NCBI RefSeq assembly: GCF_022662375.1
Contig: NZ_JAKNQL010000010.1
Coordinates: 62,001 to 126,000 of the forward strand
Length of the DNA: 64,000 nt
DNA from: Pseudomonas sp. CROZ-RG-20F-R04-15
GTDB lineage: Bacteria; Pseudomonadota; Gammaproteobacteria; Pseudomonadales; Pseudomonadaceae
Reading direction: 5' to 3'
Position numbers and translations under genes: made by a program. The notes under the pieces are model-generated. The model was not told the origin of the DNA. It did no database searches and saw nothing but the letters and a program-made list of their open reading frames with translations. Positions 1-8,131 of this stretch are shown here, piece after piece. Numbering within the stretch: position 1 is the stretch's first letter; every line of letters starts with the position of its first letter.

Positions 1-817
1 TTGCACCATGGGTGAATTCTTCCGCGACCGCGGTGAAGACGCGCTGATCGTTTATGACGATCTGTCCAAGCAAGCAGTGGCTTACCGCCAGATTTCCCTG
101 CTGCTGCGCCGTCCACCAGGCCGTGAAGCTTACCCAGGCGACGTGTTCTATCTCCACTCCCGTCTGCTGGAGCGCGCATCCCGCGTTTCGGAAGAATACG
201 TAGAGAAGTTCACCAACGGCGCAGTGACCGGCAAAACCGGTTCCCTGACCGCACTGCCGATCATCGAAACCCAGGCTGGCGACGTTTCCGCGTTCGTTCC
301 GACCAACGTGATTTCCATCACCGACGGTCAGATCTTCCTGGAATCGGCCATGTTCAACTCGGGCATCCGCCCTGCAGTGAACGCCGGTGTTTCGGTATCC
401 CGTGTGGGTGGTGCCGCTCAGACCAAGATCATCAAGAAGCTCTCCGGTGGTATCCGTACCGCTCTGGCTCAGTACCGTGAACTGGCGGCATTCGCCCAGT
501 TCGCTTCTGACCTGGACGAAGCGACCCGTAAGCAACTTGAGCATGGTCAGCGCGTTACCGAGCTGATGAAGCAGAAGCAATACGCACCAATGTCGATCGC
601 TGACATGGCGCTGTCGCTGTATGCCGCTGAGCGTGGGTTCCTGACTGACATTGAAATCGCCAAGATCGGCAGCTTCGAACAAGCGCTGATTGCTTTCTTC
701 AACCGCGATCACGCCGATTTGATGGCCAAGATCAACGTTAAAGGTGACTTCAATGACGAAATCGACGCTGGCATGAAAGCCGGTATCGAGAAGTTCAAGG
801 CCACCCAAACCTGGTAA
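1..817 (+). CDS. atpA: ATP synthase F1 alpha subunit, 3' part only
   Basis: C-terminal part of the alpha subunit of the cytoplasmic F1 sector. The reading frame is open from the left edge (the CTMGEFFRD context precedes the first internal ATG), so the gene starts outside the window and the ATG at 8 is internal. About 271 residues of roughly 514 are present. They include the stretch VYDDLSKQAVAYRQ, the segment SITDGQIFLES and the GIRPAVNAGVSVSRVG signature, all nearly invariant in AtpA. It is followed 50 bases later by atpG in the standard atpIBEFHAGDC order. The family assignment is certain; only the N-terminus and nucleotide-binding P-loop are missing. Confidence 0.98.
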   Translation, partial: CTMGEFFRDRGEDALIVYDDLSKQAVAYRQISLLLRRPPGREAYPGDVFYLHSRLLERASRVSEEYVEKFTNGAVTGKTGSLTALPIIETQAGDVSAFVPTNVISITDGQIFLESAMFNSGIRPAVNAGVSVSRVGGAAQTKIIKKLSGGIRTALAQYRELAAFAQFASDLDEATRKQLEHGQRVTELMKQKQYAPMSIADMALSLYAAERGFLTDIEIAKIGSFEQALIAFFNRDHADLMAKINVKGDFNDEIDAGMKAGIEKFKATQTW

Positions 818-867
818 GCCGCAGCGGGAGCCGCGAGGCTCCCGCTTGCTAACCTGATAGGTGTTAC

Positions 868-1728
868 ATGGCAGGCGCAAAAGAGATTCGCAGTAAGATT
901 GCGAGCATCAAAAGCACGCAAAAGATTACCAGCGCCATGGAAAAAGTGGCGGTCAGCAAAATGCGCAAGGCACAAATGCGCATGGCTGCTAGCCGTCCTT
1001 ATGCGGAGCGTATCCGCCAGGTTATTGGGCATCTGGCCAACGCCAACCCGGAATACCGCCACCCGTTCATGATCGACCGCGAAATCAAGCGCGTTGGTTA
1101 TGTCGTAGTGAGCAGTGACCGTGGTCTGTGCGGCGGCTTGAATACCAACCTGTTCAAGGCCCTGGTCAAGGACATGGCGGTAAACCGCGAAAACGGCGTC
1201 GAGATTGATCTGTGTGTTGTTGGTAGCAAGGGTGCGGCCTTTTTCCGCAACTTCGGCGGTAACGTCGTTGCAGCTATCAGCCACCTGGGTGAAGAGCCGT
1301 CGATCAATGATCTGATCGGCAGCGTCAAGGTGATGCTGGATGCCTACCTGGACGGCCGTATTGACCGCCTGTCCGTGGTGTCCAACAAGTTCATCAACAC
1401 CATGACGCAACAGCCTACCGTGGAGCAGTTGATTCCACTGGTGGCCACCCCGGATCAGGATCTCAAGCACCACTGGGACTATCTCTACGAACCGGATGCC
1501 AAAGAGCTGCTTGACGGCTTGATGGTCCGCTACGTTGAGTCGCAGGTCTACCAGGCGGTGGTCGAGAACAACGCGGCTGAACAAGCTGCGCGGATGATCG
1601 CGATGAAGAACGCTACCGACAACGCCGGTGATTTGATCAGCGATTTGCAGCTGATCTACAACAAGGCGCGTCAGGCTGCGATCACCCAAGAGATCTCGGA
1701 AATCGTCGGCGGCGCTGCCGCGGTTTAA
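868..1728 (+). CDS. atpG: ATP synthase F1 gamma subunit
   Basis: Central rotary shaft of the F1 sector, 286 aa, the usual length. It opens with the conserved helix AKEIRSKIASIKSTQKIT, which forms the coiled-coil with the C-terminal helix. The gamma signature SSDRGLCGGLN lies near residue 85. The protein ends in the conserved helix with TQEISEIVGGA. The ATG at 868 follows a GATAGGTG ribosome-binding region. It lies between atpA (50-base gap) and atpD (27-base gap), in the expected operon position. No truncation or frameshift is visible. Confidence 0.98.
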   Translation: MAGAKEIRSKIASIKSTQKITSAMEKVAVSKMRKAQMRMAASRPYAERIRQVIGHLANANPEYRHPFMIDREIKRVGYVVVSSDRGLCGGLNTNLFKALVKDMAVNRENGVEIDLCVVGSKGAAFFRNFGGNVVAAISHLGEEPSINDLIGSVKVMLDAYLDGRIDRLSVVSNKFINTMTQQPTVEQLIPLVATPDQDLKHHWDYLYEPDAKELLDGLMVRYVESQVYQAVVENNAAEQAARMIAMKNATDNAGDLISDLQLIYNKARQAAITQEISEIVGGAAAV

Positions 1729-1755
1729 CGGTTCAAATATTCAGAGGATCCAGCT

Positions 1756-3135
1756 ATGAGTAGCGGACGTATCGTTCAAATCATCGGCGCCGTTATCGAC
1801 GTGGAATTTCCACGCGACAGCGTACCGAGCATCTACAACGCTTTGAAAGTCAAAAGCGATGCCGGCACCACTCTGGAAGTTCAGCAGCAGCTGGGCGACG
1901 GCGTGGTTCGTACCATTGCGATGGGTTCCACCGAGGGCTTGAAGCGCGGTCTGGAAGTTACCGACTCTGGCGCAGCCATCTCCGTACCGGTCGGTAAAGC
2001 GACCCTGGGCCGGATCATGGACGTCCTCGGTAACCCGATCGACGAAGCTGGCCCGATCGACACCGAAGAGCGTTGGGGCATTCACCGTCCAGCGCCTTCG
2101 TTCGCTGAACAGGCAGGCGGCAACGACCTGCTGGAAACCGGCATCAAGGTTATCGACCTGGTTTGCCCGTTTGCCAAAGGCGGTAAAGTCGGTCTGTTCG
2201 GTGGTGCCGGTGTAGGCAAAACCGTAAACATGATGGAACTGATCCGTAACATCGCCATCGAGCACAGCGGTTATTCCGTGTTCGCCGGTGTGGGTGAGCG
2301 TACTCGTGAGGGTAACGACTTCTACCACGAGATGAAGGACTCCAACGTTCTGGACAAAGTGGCACTGGTTTACGGTCAGATGAACGAGCCGCCGGGTAAC
2401 CGTCTGCGCGTAGCTCTGACCGGCCTGACCATGGCCGAGAAGTTCCGTGACGAAGGTAACGACGTTCTGCTGTTCGTCGACAACATCTATCGTTACACCC
2501 TGGCCGGTACTGAAGTATCCGCACTGCTGGGCCGTATGCCTTCGGCAGTAGGTTACCAGCCGACCCTGGCTGAAGAGATGGGCGTTCTGCAAGAACGTAT
2601 CACTTCGACCAAGGAAGGTTCGATCACCTCGATCCAAGCGGTATACGTACCTGCGGATGACTTGACCGACCCGTCGCCAGCGACCACCTTCGCCCACTTG
2701 GACGCCACTGTCGTTCTGTCCCGTGACATCGCTTCCCTGGGTATCTACCCGGCAGTAGATCCACTGGATTCGACTTCGCGCCAGCTGGATCCGAACGTAA
2801 TCGGCCAGGACCACTACGACACCGCTCGCGGCGTTCAGTACGTTCTGCAACGTTACAAAGAGCTGAAGGACATCATCGCGATCCTGGGTATGGACGAGCT
2901 GTCGGAAGCCGATAAGCAGTTGGTAAACCGTGCTCGTAAGATCCAGCGCTTCTTGTCGCAGCCGTTCTTCGTGGCTGAAGTCTTCACCGGTGCTTCGGGT
3001 AAATACGTTTCCCTGAAAGACACCATTGCTGGCTTCAAAGGCATCCTCAACGGTGACTACGACCACCTGCCAGAACAAGCGTTCTACATGGTTGGCGGCA
3101 TCGAAGAAGCGATCGAGAAAGCCAAGAAACTGTAA
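1756..3135 (+). CDS. atpD: ATP synthase F1 beta subunit (catalytic)
   Basis: Catalytic subunit that makes ATP at the alpha/beta interface; 459 aa, the normal size. The P-loop GGAGVGKT is at residues 149-156. The catalytic-base segment GERTREG and the Walker B region LLFVDNIYRYT follow, and the DELSEAD (DELSEED-type) motif that contacts gamma is near residue 380. The ATG at 1756 has an AGAGGATC ribosome-binding site just upstream. It sits in an intact atpA-G-D-C order, and codon use looks like that of a highly expressed gene (strong preference for CTG, GGT, AAC). Confidence 0.99.
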   Translation: MSSGRIVQIIGAVIDVEFPRDSVPSIYNALKVKSDAGTTLEVQQQLGDGVVRTIAMGSTEGLKRGLEVTDSGAAISVPVGKATLGRIMDVLGNPIDEAGPIDTEERWGIHRPAPSFAEQAGGNDLLETGIKVIDLVCPFAKGGKVGLFGGAGVGKTVNMMELIRNIAIEHSGYSVFAGVGERTREGNDFYHEMKDSNVLDKVALVYGQMNEPPGNRLRVALTGLTMAEKFRDEGNDVLLFVDNIYRYTLAGTEVSALLGRMPSAVGYQPTLAEEMGVLQERITSTKEGSITSIQAVYVPADDLTDPSPATTFAHLDATVVLSRDIASLGIYPAVDPLDSTSRQLDPNVIGQDHYDTARGVQYVLQRYKELKDIIAILGMDELSEADKQLVNRARKIQRFLSQPFFVAEVFTGASGKYVSLKDTIAGFKGILNGDYDHLPEQAFYMVGGIEEAIEKAKKL

Positions 3136-3180
3136 TCCCGGCGCCCGGCAACGGGTGCTAATTTAGGTTGAGGCAATCAG

Positions 3181-3606
3181 ATGGCTATGACAGTCCATTG
3201 CGATATCGTCAGCGCGGAAGGGGAAATCTTTTCCGGCCTGGTCGAGATGGTGATTGCGCACGGTGCACTGGGTGATCTTGGTATCGCTCTGGGTCACGCG
3301 CCGCTGATCACTAATCTGAAGCCAGGTCCGATCCGCCTGATCAAGCAAGGCGGGGAGCCTGAGGTGTTCTACATCTCCGGTGGTTTCCTCGAGGTTCAGC
3401 CGAACATGGTCAAAGTGCTTGCCGATACCGTGCAACGTGCCGCCGACCTGGATGAAGCTCAGGCTCAAGCAGCTCTCAAGGCTGCCGAGCATGCTCTGCA
3501 TGAAAAAGGCGCTGATTTCGACTACAGCGCTGCGTCAGCTCGTCTGGCCGAGGCTGCAGCTCAGCTGCGCACCGTCCAGCAGATCCGCAAGAAGTTTGGC
3601 GGTTAA
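3181..3606 (+). CDS. atpC: ATP synthase F1 epsilon subunit
   Basis: Last gene of the atp operon, 141 aa. Epsilon binds gamma and the c-ring and can inhibit ATP hydrolysis. The N-terminal beta-sandwich is recognisable (CDIVSAEGEIFSG, the GHAPLIT segment and FYISGGFLEVQPN). It is followed by an alanine-rich helical hairpin from about residue 90. The start at 3181 is preceded by TTGAGGCAATCAG. A strong intrinsic terminator lies 28 bases after the stop, which fits the end of the operon. Confidence 0.97.
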   Translation: MAMTVHCDIVSAEGEIFSGLVEMVIAHGALGDLGIALGHAPLITNLKPGPIRLIKQGGEPEVFYISGGFLEVQPNMVKVLADTVQRAADLDEAQAQAALKAAEHALHEKGADFDYSAASARLAEAAAQLRTVQQIRKKFGG

Positions 3607-3634
3607 TCCGTCAGCCGCTTGTTGTGCGATTGAT

Positions 3635-3669
3635 AAAAAAGGGTAGCCTCGGCTACCCTTTTTTCTTTT
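3635..3669 (+). terminator. Intrinsic terminator after atpC
   Basis: A perfect 8-bp inverted repeat, GGGTAGCC (3641-3648) and GGCTACCC (3651-3658), is flanked by an A-run on the left and TTTTTTC on the right. This is the classic bidirectional terminator layout. It lies between the atpC stop and glmU and separates the two transcription units. Confidence 0.93.
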
Positions 3670-3724
3670 CCGAATTCCCGAAACCCGGTCGCAGTTGCTG
3701 ACCACCCAGGATTGGTAGCCAGTC

Positions 3725-5092
3725 ATGTCTCTTGAAATCGTTATCCTCGCGGCCGGTCAAGGCACTCGTATGCGTTCGGCCCTGCCGAAAGTACTGCATC
3801 CGATTGCCGGCAATTCCATGCTGGGTCATGTTATCCACAGCGCCCGCCAACTCGATCCACAACGCATTCACGTGGTCATCGGCCATGGCGCTGACGTAGT
3901 GCGTGAACGTCTGGCTGCTGACGATCTGAATTTCGTCCTTCAAGACAAACAACTGGGCACCGGCCACGCCACTGCCCAGGCTGTGCCGTTCATTACTGCC
4001 GACACCGTGCTGATTCTCTACGGTGATGTGCCGCTGATTGAAGTCGAAACCCTGCAGCGACTGCTCAAACATGTCGTGCCTGGGCAGATGGGTTTGCTCA
4101 CCGTCGAGCTGCAAGACCCTACCGGTTACGGCCGTATCGTGCGTGATGCCGACGGCAAGGTGGCCGCAATCGTTGAACACAAAGACGCCAGCGAAGCGCA
4201 ACGCGCGATCACTGAAGGCAACACTGGCATTCTCGCAGTCCCGGCCAATCACTTGGCCGACTGGATGAGCCGCTTGTCGAACAACAATGCCCAGGGCGAG
4301 TACTACCTGACCGATGTGATCGAAATGGCGGTCAGTGATGGTCTGGTGGTGGCCACCGAACAACCGCACGATCCAATGGAAGTGCAGGGCGCCAATGATC
4401 GCAAGCAGTTGTCCGAGCTGGAGCGTCATTACCAATTGCGCGCTGGCCGTCGTCTGATGGCGCAAGGCGTCACCTTGCGGGATCCGGCACGTTTCGATGT
4501 GCGTGGCGAAGTGACCGTGGGTCGAGACGTGCTGATCGACATCAACGTGATCCTCGAAGGCAACGTGGTCATCGAAGATGATGTGGAGATCGGTCCGAAC
4601 TGTGTGATCAAGGACAGCACCCTGCGCAAAGGCGTGGTGATCAAGGCCAACTCGCACATTGAAGGTGCGGTGCTGGGCGAGGGCAGTGATGCCGGACCAT
4701 TCGCGCGCCTGCGTCCAGGCACCGTGCTCGAAGCACGTGCGCATGTGGGTAACTTTGTCGAGCTGAAAAACGCCCACATGGGTGAAGGCGCCAAAGCAGG
4801 TCACCTGACTTATCTGGGCGATGCCGAGATCGGTGCGCGTACCAACATTGGCGCCGGCACCATCACCTGCAACTACGATGGCGCCAACAAGTGGAAAACC
4901 GTATTGGGTGCGGACGTGTTCATTGGCTCCAACAATTCGTTGGTGGCGCCTGTGGATATCTCTGACGGTGCATCCACAGCAGCCGGATCCACCATTACCC
5001 AGAATGTGGATAACGCGCAGTTGGCCGTTGGTCGTGCGCGGCAGAGAAACATCGATGGCTGGAAGCGGCCGGAGAAGATCAGGAAGAGCTGA
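3725..5092 (+). CDS. glmU: Bifunctional UDP-GlcNAc pyrophosphorylase / GlcN-1-P acetyltransferase
   Basis: Cytoplasmic enzyme for the last two steps of UDP-N-acetylglucosamine synthesis, which feeds peptidoglycan and LPS; 455 aa, the standard length. Residues 1 to about 228 form the uridylyltransferase domain, with the nucleotide-binding motif LAAGQGTRMRS at 8-18 followed by the KVLHPI lysine. From about residue 250 there is a left-handed beta-helix of hexapeptide repeats carrying acetyltransferase activity, with the GHLTYLGD histidine near residue 360. It is the first gene after the atp terminator and lies upstream of glmR-glmS, so three hexosamine-pathway genes are grouped. Confidence 0.98.
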   Translation: MSLEIVILAAGQGTRMRSALPKVLHPIAGNSMLGHVIHSARQLDPQRIHVVIGHGADVVRERLAADDLNFVLQDKQLGTGHATAQAVPFITADTVLILYGDVPLIEVETLQRLLKHVVPGQMGLLTVELQDPTGYGRIVRDADGKVAAIVEHKDASEAQRAITEGNTGILAVPANHLADWMSRLSNNNAQGEYYLTDVIEMAVSDGLVVATEQPHDPMEVQGANDRKQLSELERHYQLRAGRRLMAQGVTLRDPARFDVRGEVTVGRDVLIDINVILEGNVVIEDDVEIGPNCVIKDSTLRKGVVIKANSHIEGAVLGEGSDAGPFARLRPGTVLEARAHVGNFVELKNAHMGEGAKAGHLTYLGDAEIGARTNIGAGTITCNYDGANKWKTVLGADVFIGSNNSLVAPVDISDGASTAAGSTITQNVDNAQLAVGRARQRNIDGWKRPEKIRKS

Positions 5093-5093
5093 G

Positions 5094-5102
5094 TTATCCA
5101 CA
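5094..5102 (+). promoter_or_regulatory. DnaA-box 9-mer after glmU
   Basis: TTATCCACA, a perfect DnaA box, begins one base after the glmU stop codon. A second copy in the opposite orientation lies at 5005-5013 inside the glmU 3' end. The match is exact, but whether DnaA binds here is inference. Confidence 0.4.
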
Positions 5103-5121
5103 GCTGCCTTTTGAACATCAA

Positions 5122-5177
5122 AAGATCGCAGCCTTCGGCAGCTCCTACGGGGACTGTTGGAGGTTGCGATTTTTTTT
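5122..5177 (+). terminator. Terminator built from a dispersed Pseudomonas repeat, after glmU
   Basis: ATCGCAGCC (5125-5133) pairs with GGTTGCGAT (5162-5170), one G-U pair included, and is followed directly by a run of T (to 5177). This reads as an intrinsic terminator with a long loop. The left arm belongs to the GATCGCAGCCTTCGGCAGCT repeat, which is scattered between genes in P. fluorescens-type genomes, so a repeat copy seems to serve as the glmU terminator. Confidence 0.65.
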
Positions 5178-5187
5178 GGATGACGGC

Positions 5188-5216
5188 TTGACGATTTATG
5201 GCTGATAGGTTTTGAT
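5188..5216 (+). promoter_or_regulatory. Possible sigma-70 promoter for glmR-glmS
   Basis: TTGACG (5188-5193), a 17-base spacer and TTTGAT (5211-5216) lie between the repeat-derived terminator and the glmR start. The -35 is close to consensus and the -10 matches at 4 of 6 positions. Weak evidence by eye. Confidence 0.3.
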
Positions 5217-5253
5217 TGCTTCCGTTATCTTTCGAATCGAAACTTAGGTCGCC

Positions 5254-6030
5254 ATGTCGAAACGCAACACGCCACAACGCCGCCATAATATTCTCGCCTT
5301 GCTCAACGAGCAGGGCGAAGTCAGTGTGGATGAACTGGCCAAGCGCTTCGAAACCTCCGAAGTTACGATTCGCAAGGACCTCGCCGCGCTGGAAAGTCAT
5401 GGTCTGTTGCTGCGCCGCTACGGTGGGGCGATCACCATGCCGCAGGAACTGGTCGCGGAAACGGCGCAGAGCATTTCCAAATACAAACAGGCGATTGCCC
5501 GCGCGGCGGTGAAACGCATCCGCGAACACGCGCGGATCATCATCGACAGCGGCAGCACCACCGCTGCGATGATCCCCGAACTCGGCCAACAGCCAGGATT
5601 GGTGGTGATGACCAACTCCCTGCATGTCGCCAACGCCTTGAGCGAACTCGAACACGAACCGGTGCTGTTGATGACCGGCGGCACCTGGGATCCGCATTCG
5701 GAATCCTTCCAGGGCCAGGTCGCCGAGCAAGTACTACGCTCTTACGACTTCGACCAGTTGTTCATTGGCGCCGACGGTATCGATCTGGTGCGCGGCACGA
5801 CGACTTTCAATGAATTGCTGGGACTGAGCCGGGTCATGGCCGAGGTGGCGCGAGAAGTCATCGTCATGGTCGAGGCCGACAAGATCGGTCGCAAGATCCC
5901 CAATCTGGAACTGCCGTGGAGCAGCGTCCATACCCTAATTACCGATGATCGCCTGCCTATCGAAGCGCGCGATCAGATACAGGCCCGCGGTATCACCGTG
6001 ATTTGCGCGGCTGTCAGTCAGGAGAAATAA
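5254..6030 (+). CDS. glmR: DeoR-family transcriptional regulator next to glmS
   Basis: 258-aa DeoR/GlpR-type regulator. The N-terminal winged helix-turn-helix spans about residues 6-58 (QRRHNILALLNEQGEVSVDE, then the recognition segment ETSEVTIRKDLAALE). The C-terminal sugar-phosphate sensing domain, an inactive isomerase-like fold, has DSGSTTAAM near residue 95 and the GADGIDLVRG segment. The stop is 2 bases from the glmS start, so the two are co-transcribed. In P. aeruginosa the gene in the same place (PA5550) is named glmR. Control of glmS and sensing of a hexosamine phosphate are inferences from position and family. Confidence 0.88.
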   Translation: MSKRNTPQRRHNILALLNEQGEVSVDELAKRFETSEVTIRKDLAALESHGLLLRRYGGAITMPQELVAETAQSISKYKQAIARAAVKRIREHARIIIDSGSTTAAMIPELGQQPGLVVMTNSLHVANALSELEHEPVLLMTGGTWDPHSESFQGQVAEQVLRSYDFDQLFIGADGIDLVRGTTTFNELLGLSRVMAEVAREVIVMVEADKIGRKIPNLELPWSSVHTLITDDRLPIEARDQIQARGITVICAAVSQEK

Positions 6031-6032
6031 GC

Positions 6033-7865
6033 ATGTGTGGAATTGTCGGCGCAGTTGCTGAACGTAATATCACCGCCATCCTGCTCGAGGGCCTCAAGCG
6101 CCTGGAATACCGCGGCTATGACAGCGCCGGTGTCGCGGTCTTCACCAACGACGAAACCCTTGAGCGCATGCGTCGTCCGGGCAAGGTCAGTGAACTCGAA
6201 GCCGCATTGGCCGAGCATCCGCTGGTTGGCCGTCTCGGCATTGCCCACACCCGTTGGGCGACCCACGGCGCACCCTGTGAACGCAACGCCCACCCGCATT
6301 TTTCCGGCGACATCGCGGTGGTGCACAACGGCATCATCGAAAACCACGAAGCCCTGCGCGAACAATTGAAAGCGCTGGGTTATGTGTTTACTTCGGATAC
6401 CGATACCGAAGTCATCGCTCACCTGCTCAACCATAAACTCAAGGATCAGCCTGATCTGAGCGTTGCACTTAAAGAGACGGTCAAGGAACTGCACGGTGCT
6501 TATGGCCTGGCCGTGATCAATGCCAAGCAGCCGGATCGTCTGGTCGCCGCCCGCAGTGGCAGCCCGTTGGTGATCGGTCTGGGTCTGGGCGAGAACTTCC
6601 TTGCCTCTGACCAGTTGGCCCTGCGTCAGGTCACCGACCGCTTCATGTACCTGGAAGAAGGCGATATCGCCGAAATTCGCCGCGATAACGTGCAGATCTG
6701 GGACGTAAGCGGCAACGCTGTCGAACGCCAGACCGTGCAGTACAGCGACGGTGCCGAAGCCGCCGACAAAGGCGAATATCGCCACTACATGCTCAAGGAA
6801 ATCCACGAGCAACCGGCCGTTGTGCAGCGCACCCTCGAAGGTCGCCTGAGCAACGATCAGGTGCTGGTACAAGCGTTCGGCCCACAAGCGGCCGAGCTGT
6901 TCGCCAAAGTGCGTAACGTACAGATCGTCGCCTGTGGCACCAGCTATCACGCCGGTATGGTCGCCCGTTACTGGCTCGAAGAACTGGCCGGTATCCCGTG
7001 CCAGGTCGAAGTCGCCAGTGAATTCCGCTACCGCAAAGTCGTGGTGCAGTCGGACACCCTGTTTGTGACCATCTCGCAATCCGGTGAAACCGCCGACACC
7101 CTTGCGGCCCTGCGTAACGCCAAAGAGCTGGGCTTCTTGGCCAGCCTGGCGATCTGCAACGTTGGCATCAGCTCGCTGGTGCGCGAATCCGATCTGACCC
7201 TGCTGACTCAGGCCGGCCGCGAAATCGGAGTCGCCTCAACCAAAGCTTTCACCACGCAATTGGTCGGTCTACTGCTGCTGACCCTGTCGCTGGGCCAGGT
7301 GCGCGGCACGTTGGCCGACGGCGTTGAAGCGCGTCTGGTCGAAGAGCTGCGTCGCCTGCCAACCCGTCTCGGCGAAGCATTGGCCATGGACAGCACGGTG
7401 GAAAAGATCGCCGAACTGTTCGCCGAGAAAAACCACACCCTGTTCCTTGGCCGTGGTGCGCAATTCCCAGTGGCGATGGAAGGTGCCCTGAAACTCAAGG
7501 AAATCTCCTACATCCACGCCGAAGCCTACCCGGCCGGCGAACTGAAACACGGCCCGCTGGCGCTTGTGGATAACGACATGCCGGTAGTCACCGTGGCGCC
7601 GAACAACGAACTGCTGGAAAAGCTCAAATCCAACCTGCAGGAAGTCCGCGCCCGTGGCGGTGAATTGATCGTGTTCGCCGACGAAAAAGCCGGCATGACC
7701 AACGGCGAGGGCACCCACGTGGTTCAGATGCCGCACATCCACGACATTCTCTCGCCGATCCTCTACACGGTTCCGCTGCAGTTGCTGTCGTACTACGTTG
7801 CGGTGCTTAAAGGTACGGACGTGGATCAGCCGCGTAATCTGGCGAAGTCAGTGACGGTGGAGTAA
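6033..7865 (+). CDS. glmS: Glutamine--fructose-6-phosphate aminotransferase (isomerizing)
   Basis: Makes glucosamine-6-phosphate from fructose-6-phosphate and glutamine, the first committed step of amino-sugar synthesis; 610 aa. The start is set at the ATG giving MCGIVGAV, because Cys2 must become the N-terminal nucleophile after Met removal; a frame extended upstream by ten residues would abolish this. Residues 2 to about 240 form the glutaminase domain. Two SIS sugar-isomerase domains follow (CGTSYHAG near 300, SQSGETADT near 347). The C-terminus AKSVTVE is the family ending. No glmS ribozyme is possible upstream, since glmR ends 2 bases before. Confidence 0.98.
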   Translation: MCGIVGAVAERNITAILLEGLKRLEYRGYDSAGVAVFTNDETLERMRRPGKVSELEAALAEHPLVGRLGIAHTRWATHGAPCERNAHPHFSGDIAVVHNGIIENHEALREQLKALGYVFTSDTDTEVIAHLLNHKLKDQPDLSVALKETVKELHGAYGLAVINAKQPDRLVAARSGSPLVIGLGLGENFLASDQLALRQVTDRFMYLEEGDIAEIRRDNVQIWDVSGNAVERQTVQYSDGAEAADKGEYRHYMLKEIHEQPAVVQRTLEGRLSNDQVLVQAFGPQAAELFAKVRNVQIVACGTSYHAGMVARYWLEELAGIPCQVEVASEFRYRKVVVQSDTLFVTISQSGETADTLAALRNAKELGFLASLAICNVGISSLVRESDLTLLTQAGREIGVASTKAFTTQLVGLLLLTLSLGQVRGTLADGVEARLVEELRRLPTRLGEALAMDSTVEKIAELFAEKNHTLFLGRGAQFPVAMEGALKLKEISYIHAEAYPAGELKHGPLALVDNDMPVVTVAPNNELLEKLKSNLQEVRARGGELIVFADEKAGMTNGEGTHVVQMPHIHDILSPILYTVPLQLLSYYVAVLKGTDVDQPRNLAKSVTVE

Positions 7866-8131
7866 TTGTCCTTACGCAGGGGCGAGAGTTTTCTTGCTCC
7901 CTGCGTTGTTCCCCCTGCTTTATTACTTCACCAATTTCCTCTACTGAAAATCCGCGAAAAAATCCGCCTATCGTTGCTGACCAAAACCTCCGGCGGCTAG
8001 ATAAGACGGGCGTTTGAGCGCATTTATAGCTTCGTAAAAATCCGCGATTACAGTATTTTTTGAGCGGTCGATCGCTTTCTCGCTGGTGTAATCGTTTCCA
8101 AAGAACCTATCGCCCCGCTGAGAGGTATTGG
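7866..8131. other. Intergenic region glmS to LysR gene
   Basis: 265 bases without a gene. CGCAGGG (7875-7881) and CCCTGCG (7899-7905) form a 7-bp inverted repeat with a 17-base loop shortly after the glmS stop. This may be a weak terminator, although the following T-run is poor. The LysR gene has its ribosome-binding site (GAGAGGT) at 8121-8127. I see no clear LysR box or promoter. Confidence 0.4.

Noticed and set aside
3653..5101. Long open frame of 482 codons on the minus strand across glmU
   Set aside because: It is antisense to a complete glmU with all motifs, has no ribosome-binding site and its translation is His/Gly-rich without family features. It is a GC-codon shadow, as are the antisense frames over atpD, glmS and the SPFH genes.
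5900..6032. glmS ribozyme/riboswitch
   Set aside because: The glmS start lies 2 bases after the glmR stop, so no leader exists. The ribozyme is known from Gram-positive bacteria.
8060..8131. Upstream TTG start for the LysR regulator
   Set aside because: No ribosome-binding site and 24 residues that do not belong to the LysR N-terminus; the ATG at 8132 has GAGAGGT.
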